Notes under the pieces: generated by a model
What the model saw: the letters and a program-made list of their open reading frames with translations, nothing else
The model's database searches: none
Told to the model about the DNA's origin: nothing
In this document: one piece after another, positions 19,169-27,959 of the stretch
How the letters are laid out: every line of letters starts with the position of its first letter
How positions within the stretch are numbered: the stretch's first letter is position 1
Made by a program: the position numbers and the translations under genes
Source of the DNA: an uncultured Cohaesibacter sp.
GTDB lineage: Bacteria; Pseudomonadota; Alphaproteobacteria; Rhizobiales; Cohaesibacteraceae
DNA: 64,000 nucleotides
Assembly (NCBI RefSeq): GCF_963677725.1
Contig: NZ_OY782507.1
Coordinates: 2,542,001 to 2,606,000, forward strand
Direction: 5' to 3'

Positions 19169-20386
19169 TTACCCGTTATAACGCTGGAAAATAAGAGTGG
19201 CATTGGTGCCACCAAACCCGAATGAGTTGGATAGCGCCACATCGAAGCTCTTGTCAATGCGCTCACGGACAATGTTCATGTCGGTCATTTCGGGATCCAG
19301 CTCGGAGATGTTGGCGGATTCACCGACAAAACCAGCCTGCATCATCAGCAGGGAATAGATGGATTCCTGAACACCTGCGCCCCCCAAAGAGTGGCCGGTC
19401 AGGGACTTGGTGGACCCGATATGAGGCTGGTCGTCACCAAAAACTTCGCGGATGGCACCGATTTCGGCAATGTCGCCAACCTGGGTGGACGTGCCGTGGC
19501 AGTTGATATAGTCAACTTTGCCATCAAGGGTCGCCAGAGCCTGACGCATGCAGCGTTTGGCGCCTTCACCGCTTGGTGCAACCATGTCATAGCCGTCAGA
19601 AGTGGCACCATAGCCAACCAGTTCGGCATAGATCTTGGCACCGCGGGCTTTGGCATGCTCCAATTCTTCAAGGATCAGAACGCCTGCGCCACCGGCAATC
19701 ACGAAGCCATCGCGGTTGGCATCGAAGGCACGGGACGCGGTTTCCGGGGTGTCGTTGAAGTTGGAAGACATGGCACCCATGGCGTCAAACAGGTTCGACA
19801 TGGACCAGTCGAGATCTTCATGGCCACCGGCAAAGACGATGTCCTGCTTGCCCATCTGGATCAGCTCATAGGCATTGCCGATGCAGTGTGCCGAGGTGGA
19901 GCAGGCAGAAGAGATGGAATAGTTGACGCCGTGGATCTTGAAATAGGTCGCCAGCGTTGCCGAAGCGGTCGAAGACATGGCTTTTGGCACGGCAAAAGGC
20001 CCGATGCGCTTTGGCGAGCCGTTTTTGCGAGTGATGTCAGCAGCATTGACCACGGTCTGGGTGGACGGACCGCCGGAGCCCATGATGATGCCGGTGCGCT
20101 CGTCGGTAATGTCGCTCTCTTCGAGGCCGGAATCCGCAATCGCCTGTTTCATGGCGACATGGTTCCATTCACCACCGGTGGACAGGAAGCGCTTGGCGCG
20201 ACGGTCCACGAGATCGCTCGTGTCGATGTCTGGACGACCCCAGACCTGGCTGCGGAAACCATGTTCGGCAAAATCTTCGGAAAAGCTAATGCCGGATTTT
20301 GCGGTCCGGAGGGATTCAGTTACGGCTTCTGCATCGTTGCCGATGGAGGAAACAATTCCCAAGCCGGTGATGACAACACGTCTCAT
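19169..20386 (-). CDS. fabB: Beta-ketoacyl-ACP synthase I
   Basis: FabB condenses malonyl-ACP with acyl-ACP and is the elongation enzyme needed for unsaturated fatty acids. The 405-residue thiolase-fold protein has the nucleophile Cys in [18 protein letters not shown] (near 164) and both catalytic His residues, in [12 protein letters not shown] and [14 protein letters not shown]. The C-terminal [15 protein letters not shown] is the family ending. Its partner fabA, which introduces the double bond, lies upstream on the same strand. The two are separated by 311 bases, so fabB may have its own promoter or a long leader. Confidence 0.96.
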   Translation of the reverse strand: MRRVVITGLGIVSSIGNDAEAVTESLRTAKSGISFSEDFAEHGFRSQVWGRPDIDTSDLVDRRAKRFLSTGGEWNHVAMKQAIADSGLEESDITDERTGIIMGSGGPSTQTVVNAADITRKNGSPKRIGPFAVPKAMSSTASATLATYFKIHGVNYSISSACSTSAHCIGNAYELIQMGKQDIVFAGGHEDLDWSMSNLFDAMGAMSSNFNDTPETASRAFDANRDGFVIAGGAGVLILEELEHAKARGAKIYAELVGYGATSDGYDMVAPSGEGAKRCMRQALATLDGKVDYINCHGTSTQVGDIAEIGAIREVFGDDQPHIGSTKSLTGHSLGGAGVQESIYSLLMMQAGFVGESANISELDPEMTDMNIVRERIDKSFDVALSNSFGFGGTNATLIFQRYNG

Positions 20387-20697
20387 AATCTTGGCCTCAC
20401 TATCAAATTCGGGGCGCTGCTGCTTCGCTGCTATTTTATGGGCCAGAAGGTCTGCCTTTTCGCATCCGTCTCACCCGCATTGCTTGTCTGGTATTTGGGC
20501 TTGCCGACCTCGGCCTGACATTTATGTCAATCGAGATGTCGGAAAAGCCCTTCTTGCACCGCATTGTTCGGGTCTGGCCAATCAGGATGCATCACGGCGT
20601 GGTGTACCATTGATGCCTGCCAAAGACCATCCCCGCAACATGGGGGTTTGTGCATGCGCGCACAAGCCGCGTGCGGAAAATTCGTCGCTGTCTTGAC
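20387..20697 (-). other. Non-coding gap between fabA and fabB
   Basis: These 311 bases separate two genes that are adjacent in the same direction. I find no convincing gene on either strand and no strong terminator. GTGAGG before the fabB ATG can act as the ribosome binding site. The stretch could carry a fabB promoter or leader. Confidence 0.4.
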
Positions 20698-21207
20698 CTA
20701 GCCGTCCTTGAACAGGCCGACGCGCAGATCCTTGGCGGTGAAGACCACTTCGCCGTCTGCCTTGACCCAGCCGTTGCCGATGCCAAGATTGAGGCGACCC
20801 TTCATGACGCGCTTGAAGTCAACGCCATACTCAACGAGCTTGGTGTCCGGGGTGATCTGGCCGGAAAACTTGATCTCGCCAACGGAGATGGCGCGGCCCT
20901 TGCCTTCCAGACCCAGCCAACCGAGATAGAAACCGGTCATCTGCCACAGCGCATCCAGCCCCAGGCAACCCGGCATCACAGGGTCTCCAGCGAAGTGACA
21001 ATCGAAGAACCAACGCTCCGGGGTGATGTCGTAGGCCGCCAGAATCTGACCTTTGCCATTCTCACCACCATCTTCGGAAATGCTTGTAATTCGGTCCAGC
21101 ATGAGCATCGGCGGCAGAGGCAATTGCGGATTGCCTGGCCCAAACATATCACCGCGGCTGCACGTCAAAATTTCTTCATAGCTATAGCTGGATTGGCGCT
21201 GTTCCAT
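20698..21207 (-). CDS. fabA: 3-hydroxydecanoyl-ACP dehydratase/isomerase
   Basis: FabA dehydrates 3-hydroxyacyl-ACP and isomerises trans-2- to cis-3-decenoyl-ACP, the branch point to unsaturated fatty acids. The 169-residue hot-dog-fold protein has [10 protein letters not shown], the active-site His in [20 protein letters not shown] and the catalytic Asp in that last block. The ATG at 21207 gives the usual family length and start ([14 protein letters not shown]); an in-frame start at 21273 would add 22 unrelated residues. It is divergent from irr, a standard rhizobial arrangement. Confidence 0.96.
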   Translation of the reverse strand: MEQRQSSYSYEEILTCSRGDMFGPGNPQLPLPPMLMLDRITSISEDGGENGKGQILAAYDITPERWFFDCHFAGDPVMPGCLGLDALWQMTGFYLGWLGLEGKGRAISVGEIKFSGQITPDTKLVEYGVDFKRVMKGRLNLGIGNGWVKADGEVVFTAKDLRVGLFKDG

Positions 21208-21818
21208 TCGGTTTCCACTCTTATCCTTCTTGAGTCTACCTGTATTCAGGTCAGGCTGTCCGTTCTGCTGCACCCGCTCTAGTGCTGCGGTTGGTCTGAC
21301 GCTGTCAAAGCCTCCACGAGGGGGCCTATTCTTGATGACGGGCGTCTACGAACAAACTGCTACGTCTTTTTGTTGATCTGCCTTCTGCCTATATAGCGTG
21401 TTCTTTTGGCGAGCACTAGGCGTGCAAATGTTTAAGTTAACATCTGTTCGCCAGAAAAATGTCGCAGAATCCGTGCGTTCCGATGGTGCTTTGGCAGCTT
21501 TTCGACCTCACGCCTACGTAACGTCATCAACAAAATGCATGGCTCCGTAAAGGGTGCCTGAGTGCCGGAGAAATTTGGCCATGTCAAGGCACGTTGTTTC
21601 AGATGAAAGGAAAACCGCCTTCGAGCCTTCGAAACCATGAACATACCTTGCCGTTTCGCCCAAAAGGCACTATATCTGCAAAGATAATGCTACTCGCATG
21701 AATGATTTTGCATCCTTTCTATCGATCAAAGCCTTTTTGATCGCCCTGACTACCGGATCTGGCATCAGATCTGGCGGAGAGATGCAACAGCGAAAGTGAA
21801 TTTTCGAGGACAAGCCGA
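21208..21818. promoter_or_regulatory. Divergent fabA/irr promoter region
   Basis: 611 bases without a gene I can support. The region must hold the promoters of fabA (leftward) and irr (rightward). The clearest element is an inverted repeat at 21723-21743, CGATCAAA-GCCTT-TTTGATCG, with perfect eight-base arms about 75 bases before irr. A near-palindrome ATGTTTAAGTTAACAT lies at about 21427. No sequence matching a known Irr box (ICE) or Fur/RirA site was identified with confidence. Confidence 0.45.
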
Positions 21819-22253
21819 ATGAAGCAAGAGATGCACACCTTCGACAAGCGTTCCGCACGGGATTTGCTGGTAAAAGCAGGATTGCGCCCGACCCGCCAAA
21901 GACTGTCTCTGGCCGAACTGTTGTTCGCCAAGGGGGACCGTCACGTTTCGGCGGAGTTGCTGCATGAAGAAGCAGAAAGTGTGAATGTCTCCGTTTCATT
22001 GGCAACCGTCTATAACACTCTGCATCAGTTCACGCAGGCAGGTTTGCTCCGCGAAGTGGCTGTCGAAGGCACCAAGACCTATTTCGACACCAATGTCTCC
22101 GATCACTATCACTTCTATCTGGAAGAAGATGGAGAGGTGGTCGACATTCCCGGCGGCATTCATGTATCGGAATTGCCCGAGGTGCCCCAAGGCATGGAAA
22201 TCACCCGTGTCGACGTGGTGGTGCGCCTGCGCAAAAAGTCTGACCAAGCCTGA
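21819..22253 (+). CDS. irr: Iron response regulator Irr, Fur family
   Basis: Irr is the heme-status-responsive Fur-family regulator of Hyphomicrobiales; it represses iron-requiring functions when iron is scarce. The 144-residue protein has the Fur-type winged helix (GLRPTRQRLSLAELLF, then VSLATVYNTLHQFTQAGLLR) and the Irr-type metal/heme block DHYHFYLEEDGEVVDIP. No Cys-Pro heme regulatory motif is visible near the N-terminus, unlike Bradyrhizobium Irr and like most rhizobial Irr proteins. The protein contains no cysteine at all, so structural zinc by Cys4 is absent. It is divergent from fabA. Confidence 0.93.
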   Translation: MKQEMHTFDKRSARDLLVKAGLRPTRQRLSLAELLFAKGDRHVSAELLHEEAESVNVSVSLATVYNTLHQFTQAGLLREVAVEGTKTYFDTNVSDHYHFYLEEDGEVVDIPGGIHVSELPEVPQGMEITRVDVVVRLRKKSDQA

Positions 22254-22411
22254 TCACACAGATAAAGCTTAGACGATTCCCTCACTGGCCTCGTCCGGGC
22301 TGGTATAGGCCTGAACCGGGCGTGCGTTAACCCGCAATTTCATTTGATGGTTCGCGGTGAGTATCGCTGGCGCGATAGCGCAGGCGTGAGGCCTTGTGCG
22401 CCTCGCATTTC

Positions 22412-22942
22412 CTATTGAATCTTTTCGTTGGGATAGACGCCCCAGAGCAGGTTGGATTTCAGCCAGCCTTCATATTCGCGTGCGCGCACTTCACACCAAC
22501 CCTGATCACATTGGTTGATATTGACCTGAACACCGACTTGCGCCTTCAAGGCAATCGGAGCATCTTCCTTCGGGGCCTTGCGCAGAGAAAGGATGGTGCC
22601 GGTGCGTTGCCATGGGCTGATGAGCGCCGTGCGCCGTCCGGACAGGAGGGAATGATAGACCCAGCCTTCTTCCCCTTCGGAATCGCGAATGCGGCGCCAA
22701 TTTTCAAATTCCTGCACAATCTCAACAGGCAAGCCGGCACGGCGGAAAACCCATTTGACCCGATGATCCGTCGAGGGACCACCACGGACATTGACACGAT
22801 CAGATTTAAGCGAAACGAAACGGGGAACCTTCAGCCCGGACGGACCGACGCTGGTCCCTTGCGCGGCGGCAGGGGCGGCGACGAGGCCCATAAAAGCCAT
22901 CACAAACAGAAAAATTGCAGGACCAGGTTTCATACATGCCAT
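22412..22942 (-). CDS. Exported SH3-domain protein
   Basis: A 176-residue protein with a signal peptide (MACMKPGPAIFLFVMAFMGL, cleavage probably after APAAAQ) and two bacterial SH3-like modules: one with SDRVNVRGGPSTDHRVKWVF and WRRIRDSEGEEGWVYHSLL, the second ending WCEVRAREYEGWLKSNLLWG. Such modules bind peptides or cell-wall material in the periplasm; a specific role is unknown. Upstream in-frame starts exist as far as 23152, but only the start at 22942 (or 22933) puts the signal peptide first. It lies between irr and a dehydrogenase gene, an order also met in other Hyphomicrobiales. Confidence 0.85.
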   Translation of the reverse strand: MACMKPGPAIFLFVMAFMGLVAAPAAAQGTSVGPSGLKVPRFVSLKSDRVNVRGGPSTDHRVKWVFRRAGLPVEIVQEFENWRRIRDSEGEEGWVYHSLLSGRRTALISPWQRTGTILSLRKAPKEDAPIALKAQVGVQVNINQCDQGWCEVRAREYEGWLKSNLLWGVYPNEKIQ

Positions 22943-23275
22943 CCGAATTTGCGTCCCATCCCTTTGTTTCTGTTGCGTTGCGATATACCTGACCAGACTA
23001 GCATTTCCGGTTAAAGATTCCTTTAACCAATGTCTGGATTCCCAGCTGTTCCAAAATCCTTCTAAAACCATGGAATGACTGGCCAACCCGTTGCCTTTCC
23101 CTATAGCATCGAACGTGGAGACGAGATTGGCGTATCTTTGAATGCGCTGCAAACCAACTCGGCAACCGGGAGGAGAGTGCCCGGCCTGACACTGCGAAAA
23201 GAATCTGGAAAGGATTTGCGCGGTTCAGACCTAAAGCAAACCGGAGCCGCTATGAGGCATGAATAGGGCAAAGCT
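22943..23275. promoter_or_regulatory. Divergent promoter region, SH3 gene and dehydrogenase
   Basis: 333 bases between two divergently transcribed genes, with no convincing open frame. A GGGCAAAG sequence precedes the dehydrogenase ATG. No operator or riboswitch was recognised. Confidence 0.35.
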
Positions 23276-24265
23276 ATGGCGAAAACCAAGCCGATTGTTG
23301 TTGTGACGCGGAAGCTTCCCGACGCTGTGGAAACACGAATGCGCGAATTGTTCGATACGCGCCTGAATATTGATGACAGACCGATGAGTCAGGCTGAATT
23401 GGTCGAGGCAGTGAAATATGCGGATGTGCTTGTCCCCACTGTCACCGACCGGATCGACTCCCATGTCATTTCGCAAGCGGGGGAGACTTTCAAACTGATT
23501 GCCAATTTCGGCAATGGCGTCGACAATATCGACGTGGTAACGGCGAACAATCACAATATCACCGTGACCAATACGCCCGGCGTGTTGACCGAGGACACCG
23601 CAGACATGGCGATGACGCTGATTCTGGCGGTGCCGCGCCGTCTGGCTGAAGGCATCGAGGTGATGAAGGATCAGAAAAAATGGACCGGCTGGTCACCGAC
23701 CTGGATGCTGGGCAACCGGATCTGGGGCAAACGGCTGGGGATCGTCGGCATGGGCCGGATCGGTCAGGCCGTTGCCCGCCGTGCCAAAGCCTTTGGCATG
23801 CAGATCCACTACCACAATCGCCGCCGTCTGCCAGAGGCGGTCGAGCATGAGCTTGAGGCAACCTATTGGGAAAGCCTTGATCAGATGCTGGCGCGGATGG
23901 ATGTGATTTCGATCCATTGCCCGCACACACCGGCAACCTATCATTTGCTGTCGGCCCGGCGGCTGAAGCTGATCAACCCAAACAGCTATATTGTCAATAC
24001 CGCACGCGGCGAGGTGATCGACGAGAATGCGCTGGCGCGCATGATCCAGAATCGTGAACTTGCCGGAGCGGGACTGGATGTGTTCGAACATGAACCGGCG
24101 GTCAATTCAAAACTGGCCCAATCGGAGCGCGTGGTGCTGATCCCGCATATGGGGTCGGCTACAAAGGAAGGCCGCGCTGATATGGGCGAGAAGGTCATCG
24201 TCAACATCAAGACCTTCATGGATGGCCATAGACCGCCTGACCGGGTTCTTCCATCTATGCTTTAG
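23276..24265 (+). CDS. D-2-hydroxyacid dehydrogenase (glyoxylate/hydroxypyruvate reductase type)
   Basis: A 329-residue NAD(P)-dependent D-isomer-specific 2-hydroxyacid dehydrogenase. It shows the Rossmann motif LGIVGMGRIGQAVARRAKAF near residue 155, and the catalytic Arg (NTARGEVIDE), Glu (DVFEHEPAVN) and His (LIPHMGSATKEGR) in order. GNGVDNIDV near residue 80 is the substrate-loop region of glyoxylate/hydroxypyruvate reductases and D-glycerate dehydrogenases, so that is the likeliest activity. The substrate cannot be fixed from sequence alone. Confidence 0.88.
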   Translation: MAKTKPIVVVTRKLPDAVETRMRELFDTRLNIDDRPMSQAELVEAVKYADVLVPTVTDRIDSHVISQAGETFKLIANFGNGVDNIDVVTANNHNITVTNTPGVLTEDTADMAMTLILAVPRRLAEGIEVMKDQKKWTGWSPTWMLGNRIWGKRLGIVGMGRIGQAVARRAKAFGMQIHYHNRRRLPEAVEHELEATYWESLDQMLARMDVISIHCPHTPATYHLLSARRLKLINPNSYIVNTARGEVIDENALARMIQNRELAGAGLDVFEHEPAVNSKLAQSERVVLIPHMGSATKEGRADMGEKVIVNIKTFMDGHRPPDRVLPSML

Positions 24266-24304
24266 AAGGTTGACATCAAACTTTAAGCCCGGTTGGCAAA
24301 TTAA

Positions 24305-24347
24305 AGCCCGACTGGCCACCGACTTGTTTGGGGCCAGCCGGGTTTTT
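24305..24347 (+). terminator. Terminator between convergent dehydrogenase and MoeB genes
   Basis: CCCGACTGGCC pairs with GGCCAGCCGGG (two central mismatches) around a 20-base loop, followed by TTTTTG. An A/T-rich flank on the other side may let it act for the minus-strand moeB as well. Confidence 0.65.
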
Positions 24348-24392
24348 GTTTGGCGGATTTTGGGGCGAGATTTTGTTCCGGGTCCGTTTCAA

Positions 24393-25160
24393 TCAACGAG
24401 CTGCCTCATCTCGATCAGGCCGTCGCCTGTAGCGGATGGTTTCAAATCGCATGGAGCGGGCATCATAGAGGACGAGGCGTCCAACCAGCCCTTCGCCAAG
24501 GCCGACAATCTCCTTGATCACTTCCACCGCTTGCATGGAGCCGATCACCCCGGTCAGGGCACCGAGCACCCCGGCTTCGGCACAGGAGGGAATGCTCCCC
24601 GGTGCGGGGCGGTTGGGGAAGAGATCGCGATAGCGTGGATTGAGCGCGCCGGTCTCGTTCATCTCATAAGGCTTCAGCGTCGTGATGGACCCATCAAACA
24701 GCCCGACCGCGGCTGTGATCAGCGGTTTTTCTGCCGCTTCGCATAGATCGGCAACCAGATAGCGGGTATCGAAATTGTCCGATCCATCGACCACCAGATC
24801 ATAGGTGGCGATCAGTTCTGCACCATTATCTCCATCAAGCCTTGCCTGATGGGCGATCACATCCACATGGGGATTGATCCGTTTGAGACTGCGCCGGGCG
24901 CTCTCCACTTTGGGCTGATCAAGCGCATCGCTGTCATGCAGGATCTGGCGCTGCAGGTTGGACAATGAGACCACGTCATCGTCAACCACGCCCAATGTTC
25001 CGACACCGGCAGCGGCCAGATAGGCCAGAAGCGGCGAACCAAGCCCGCCTGCGCCGATCACCAGCACCCGCGCTGCCTTCAATTTCTGCTGCCCCGGTCC
25101 ACCGACATCACGCAACAGGATATGGCGCGCATAGCGTTCAAGCTCTGGCTCTGACAGCAT
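24393..25160 (-). CDS. moeB: HesA/MoeB/ThiF-family adenylyltransferase
   Basis: A 255-residue E1-like enzyme. MoeB adenylates the C-terminal glycine of MoaD for molybdopterin synthesis; ThiF does the same for ThiS. The sequence has the P-loop-like VLVIGAGGLGSPLLAYL, the ATP-binding DxDxV region (GVVDDDVVSLSNLQRQ), the catalytic Asp in VVDGSDNFDTRY and the Cys in IPSCAEAGVLGAL. It lacks the two CxxC zinc pairs of E. coli MoeB: the equivalent of CYRC reads RYRD, and the C-terminus has no Cys. No mo or thi genes are adjacent, so MoeB is the likeliest but not the only name. Confidence 0.82.
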   Translation of the reverse strand: MLSEPELERYARHILLRDVGGPGQQKLKAARVLVIGAGGLGSPLLAYLAAAGVGTLGVVDDDVVSLSNLQRQILHDSDALDQPKVESARRSLKRINPHVDVIAHQARLDGDNGAELIATYDLVVDGSDNFDTRYLVADLCEAAEKPLITAAVGLFDGSITTLKPYEMNETGALNPRYRDLFPNRPAPGSIPSCAEAGVLGALTGVIGSMQAVEVIKEIVGLGEGLVGRLVLYDARSMRFETIRYRRRPDRDEAAR

Positions 25161-25189
25161 AATATATCCTTGTTTTTCTTTGGATTGAA

Positions 25190-25957
25190 TCAGAATGAAA
25201 AGGGTACAGCGATATATCGCAGATCCGGACCTTCAAAGCCTCGGCTGAAGACCCCGACCAACGCCACCGCATAACTCTTTACCCTGTAACGGTCTGGCGC
25301 AAAAACCGCAACCAGATGATAGCGTTCGGGACACCCGCGAGACTTGGGTGCCGACCCTTCGTCATGAATATCAACATGGCTGCCGTCCGGCTTGACCATG
25401 CTCAGAGCAAAGCCCATCACCCGATTGTTAGCAAAGCCGCAATCATTAAGGTCCGTCACATCGATGTTGCTCAGTTGCAGCTTGTAGGGGGCGGGCTGGT
25501 TGGACAGGAGTGGATTGATAGCCTGATGGAAAGACAGGGTCGATTTGTCACTGACTTCATTGAGCGGGGATGCAGCCATCATCACGCCAGCGCGGGTGAT
25601 ATCATATTGTTGCATGATGCTAGTGGCCTGCTGGAAGGCGCTGACGCGGGCGGCCAACGGGGTTTGGTTTTCATCCTCGATCAGCACACGAACCGGGGTG
25701 CCGGGCACCCATTTATCCTCTTTGAGATCAACGATATAGATGTTCGAATAGGGAAAGCCAGAGCCATCTTGCGAGCCAAATTCCTCAAAAGCGAAATAGC
25801 GCCCGGCCTCATCGGAGGAAAAACCGTGAGCGCGGAATTCTGCGGCGTCCCCGGCATGGCTTGGCGTTAACCCGAAATGGGGGGCAAGCAAGAGCAGCAC
25901 AGCCAATAGCAGGCAAGACAGGGAGGTCTTCGCTTGGGAAATTAGTTGGATAGACAT
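25190..25957 (-). CDS. Exported DUF2259-like protein
   Basis: A 255-residue secreted protein of unknown function. The N-terminus is a clear signal peptide (hydrophobic SCLLLAVLLLLAPHFGL, cleavage probably after PSHA). The mature part begins with FSSDEAGRYFAFEEFGSQDG and IYIVDLKEDKWV, resembling the family known as DUF2259, predicted secreted proteins common in Hyphomicrobiales. Two Cys residues could form one disulfide (DCGFANN and RGCPERYHL). The start at 25957 is preferred because AAAGGGG precedes it and the signal peptide then comes first; an in-frame start at 25999 adds 14 residues. Confidence 0.8.
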   Translation of the reverse strand: MSIQLISQAKTSLSCLLLAVLLLLAPHFGLTPSHAGDAAEFRAHGFSSDEAGRYFAFEEFGSQDGSGFPYSNIYIVDLKEDKWVPGTPVRVLIEDENQTPLAARVSAFQQATSIMQQYDITRAGVMMAASPLNEVSDKSTLSFHQAINPLLSNQPAPYKLQLSNIDVTDLNDCGFANNRVMGFALSMVKPDGSHVDIHDEGSAPKSRGCPERYHLVAVFAPDRYRVKSYAVALVGVFSRGFEGPDLRYIAVPFSF

Positions 25958-26051
25958 GAGGCCTGCCCCTTTGAAAAGGTGAAACGACAAATCATACAAT
26001 CGCGAAGGGATATCATGCAGTGCCTATCGGAAAATAAAAAGGCATCCTCAC

Positions 26052-26083
26052 AAAAAAACATCGCGAGACGGATCCCGCGATGT
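26052..26083 (-). terminator. Rho-independent terminator after cysK
   Basis: On the minus strand ACATCGCG and CGCGATGT flank the loop GGATCCGTCT and are followed by TTTTTTTG. It sits 29 bases after the cysK stop codon. Confidence 0.85.
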
Positions 26084-26111
26084 GAAAAAATCTGGCGATT
26101 TCAAGAGCGAA

Positions 26112-27080
26112 TCAAATGCCGTCGAACAGGGCAGTCGACAGGTAACGCTCTGCGAAGCTTGGGATGATGATGACGATATTCTTGCCTGCCATCTCATCGC
26201 GCTTGCCCACTTCGATGGCCGCAGCCAGAGCAGCGCCAGAGGAAATACCAGCCGGCACGCCTTCGATGCGGGCCAATGCGCGGGAATAGGCAAAGGCATC
26301 CTCATTGGCAATGGTCACCACTTCATCATAGATTTCGGTGTTCAGAACCCCCGGCACAAAGCCCGCGCCGATGCCCTGAATTTTGTGTGGTCCAGGTTTG
26401 CCGCCAGACAAAACCGGGCTGTCGGTTGGCTCAACGGCAACGATATGAACGTTAGGCTTTCGCTCTTTGAGAACCGTGCCAACGCCGGTGATCGTGCCGC
26501 CGGTGCCGATGCCGGAGACGAACACGTCCACTTCCCCTGACGTGTCATTCCAGATTTCTTCAGCCGTTGTGTTGCGGTGGACTTCCGGGTTGGCGGCATT
26601 CTGGAACTGCTGGGGGATGACCGCATTTTCGATCTCACTGACCAGCTCTTCTGCACGGGCAATTGCGCCTTTCATGCCTTTGGGGCCTTCGGTCAGCTCG
26701 ACTTGCGCACCAAGGAAGGCAAACATCTTGCGGCGCTCGATGGACATGGTTTCCGGCATCACGAGAATGAGGCGGTAGCCTTTGGCTGCGGCTGCAAAGG
26801 CCAGACCGATGCCGGTATTGCCAGAGGTTGGCTCAATCAGGGTGGTTTTGCCCGGTTCGATTTTGCCGTCCGCTTCCATGCTCTCGATCATGTTGACGCC
26901 GATGCGATCCTTGACGCTGGCCAGCGGATTGAAGAATTCGAGCTTGCCGATCAGATTGGCCTTCACACCATGTTCCTTGGCGATCTTGTCAAAGCGCACG
27001 AGCGGAGTGTTGCCAATGGTGTCGAGAATGGAATCGTAAATGCGGCCGCGGCCTTCGGTCTTGATCGGAGTGTGTGCCAT
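26112..27080 (-). CDS. cysK: Cysteine synthase A
   Basis: CysK makes cysteine from O-acetylserine and sulfide with pyridoxal phosphate. The 322-residue protein has the PLP lysine in FFNPLASVKDRIGVNMIE near residue 50, the substrate loop EPTSGNTGIGLAF near 83, the phosphate-binding SGIGTGGTITGVG near 190 and the C-terminal GISSGAALAAA. The ending SFAERYLSTALFDGI carries the hydrophobic C-terminal residue typical of CysK. It is alone on its strand, with a strong terminator. Confidence 0.96.
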   Translation of the reverse strand: MAHTPIKTEGRGRIYDSILDTIGNTPLVRFDKIAKEHGVKANLIGKLEFFNPLASVKDRIGVNMIESMEADGKIEPGKTTLIEPTSGNTGIGLAFAAAAKGYRLILVMPETMSIERRKMFAFLGAQVELTEGPKGMKGAIARAEELVSEIENAVIPQQFQNAANPEVHRNTTAEEIWNDTSGEVDVFVSGIGTGGTITGVGTVLKERKPNVHIVAVEPTDSPVLSGGKPGPHKIQGIGAGFVPGVLNTEIYDEVVTIANEDAFAYSRALARIEGVPAGISSGAALAAAIEVGKRDEMAGKNIVIIIPSFAERYLSTALFDGI

Positions 27081-27401
27081 GCTGCTTTCCTCACATTATG
27101 GGATCATGCCGCGCTCGAGATAACCGGGTTGTCCGGCTCGGCGTCTGGCTGATCGGAATTGGATCAATCTTTTTCGATACCAATGTAGGTTGTCGCGCAT
27201 GAAAGTGCGAGGTATGCATTGCCAACTTTTCCGAAAATCAGGAAATAGACATCCACGCATTTCGGCCAAAACGAAATGCCTTCGCTCGGCTTATAAAGAC
27301 AGTCGGTGAGAATGGAAAATTATTCTATATTCAAGGAATTTGTGCGGTGCCCAGATCGCACCGCCGGGTGGCTAATGTAGGTCTTGGGGCTTGCCTTCAC
27401 C
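27081..27401 (-). promoter_or_regulatory. cysK upstream region
   Basis: 321 bases between dut and cysK, both on the minus strand, with no gene. The part at about 27290-27345 is AT-rich and is the likely cysK promoter. CGGTGCCCAGATCGCACCG at about 27343-27361 could fold. No named operator was recognised. Confidence 0.35.
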
Positions 27402-27854
27402 CTATCCCTTGACCCCGGTCGATCCAAAACCACCAGACCCGCGATCCGTCTCACTCAAAGTATCAACTTCGATTATTTGAGGCTTCACGATGGGGGCGAT
27501 CACGGCTTGAGCGATCCGGTCCCCATGACTGATTGTGAAGGGGGCAGATCCCGCATGAAGCAGGGCCACTTGCACGGCCCCGCGATAATCCTCATCCACC
27601 GTCCCGGGACTGTTGGGAATCATCAATCCATGCTTGACCGCAAGGCCAGATCTTGGCCGGATTTGCATTTCCGTACCCTTGGGGATTTCCACCGCAAAGC
27701 CAATCGGGATCAATTTAATGTCGCCCGGCTCAAGGGTCACGTCGCCTTGAGGCAAGCAAGCCCTGAGATCCATACCGGCAGCCCCCGGCGTTGCATAGGA
27801 GGGAAGTGGCAGATCAGCATTCTCGGGCAGGCGCAAAAATTTTAAAGGGGTCAT
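27402..27854 (-). CDS. dut: dUTP diphosphatase
   Basis: Dut hydrolyses dUTP to dUMP, keeping uracil out of DNA and supplying thymidylate synthesis. The 150-residue trimeric-type protein has all five motifs in order: AGMDLRA, PRSGLAVKHG, GTVDEDYRG (catalytic Asp), GDRIAQAVI and the C-terminal arm GSGGFGSTG. It lies downstream of coaBC on the same strand, the common alphaproteobacterial order, with a 105-base gap. Confidence 0.96.
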   Translation of the reverse strand: MTPLKFLRLPENADLPLPSYATPGAAGMDLRACLPQGDVTLEPGDIKLIPIGFAVEIPKGTEMQIRPRSGLAVKHGLMIPNSPGTVDEDYRGAVQVALLHAGSAPFTISHGDRIAQAVIAPIVKPQIIEVDTLSETDRGSGGFGSTGVKG

Positions 27855-27959
27855 TCACTTCTCCTTGGATCGACCGGCACCAAAGCGCATTCATACACCT
27901 TGCACCTTGCCATCGTGTTGGTGGCTTGCAGCTCCGCGAGCGGATGATTGCTGGGAGGA

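Noticed and set aside
21432..21644. 70-codon minus-strand frame between fabA and irr
   Set aside because: Composition is non-protein-like, no ribosome binding site is apparent, and the region is better explained as the divergent promoter.
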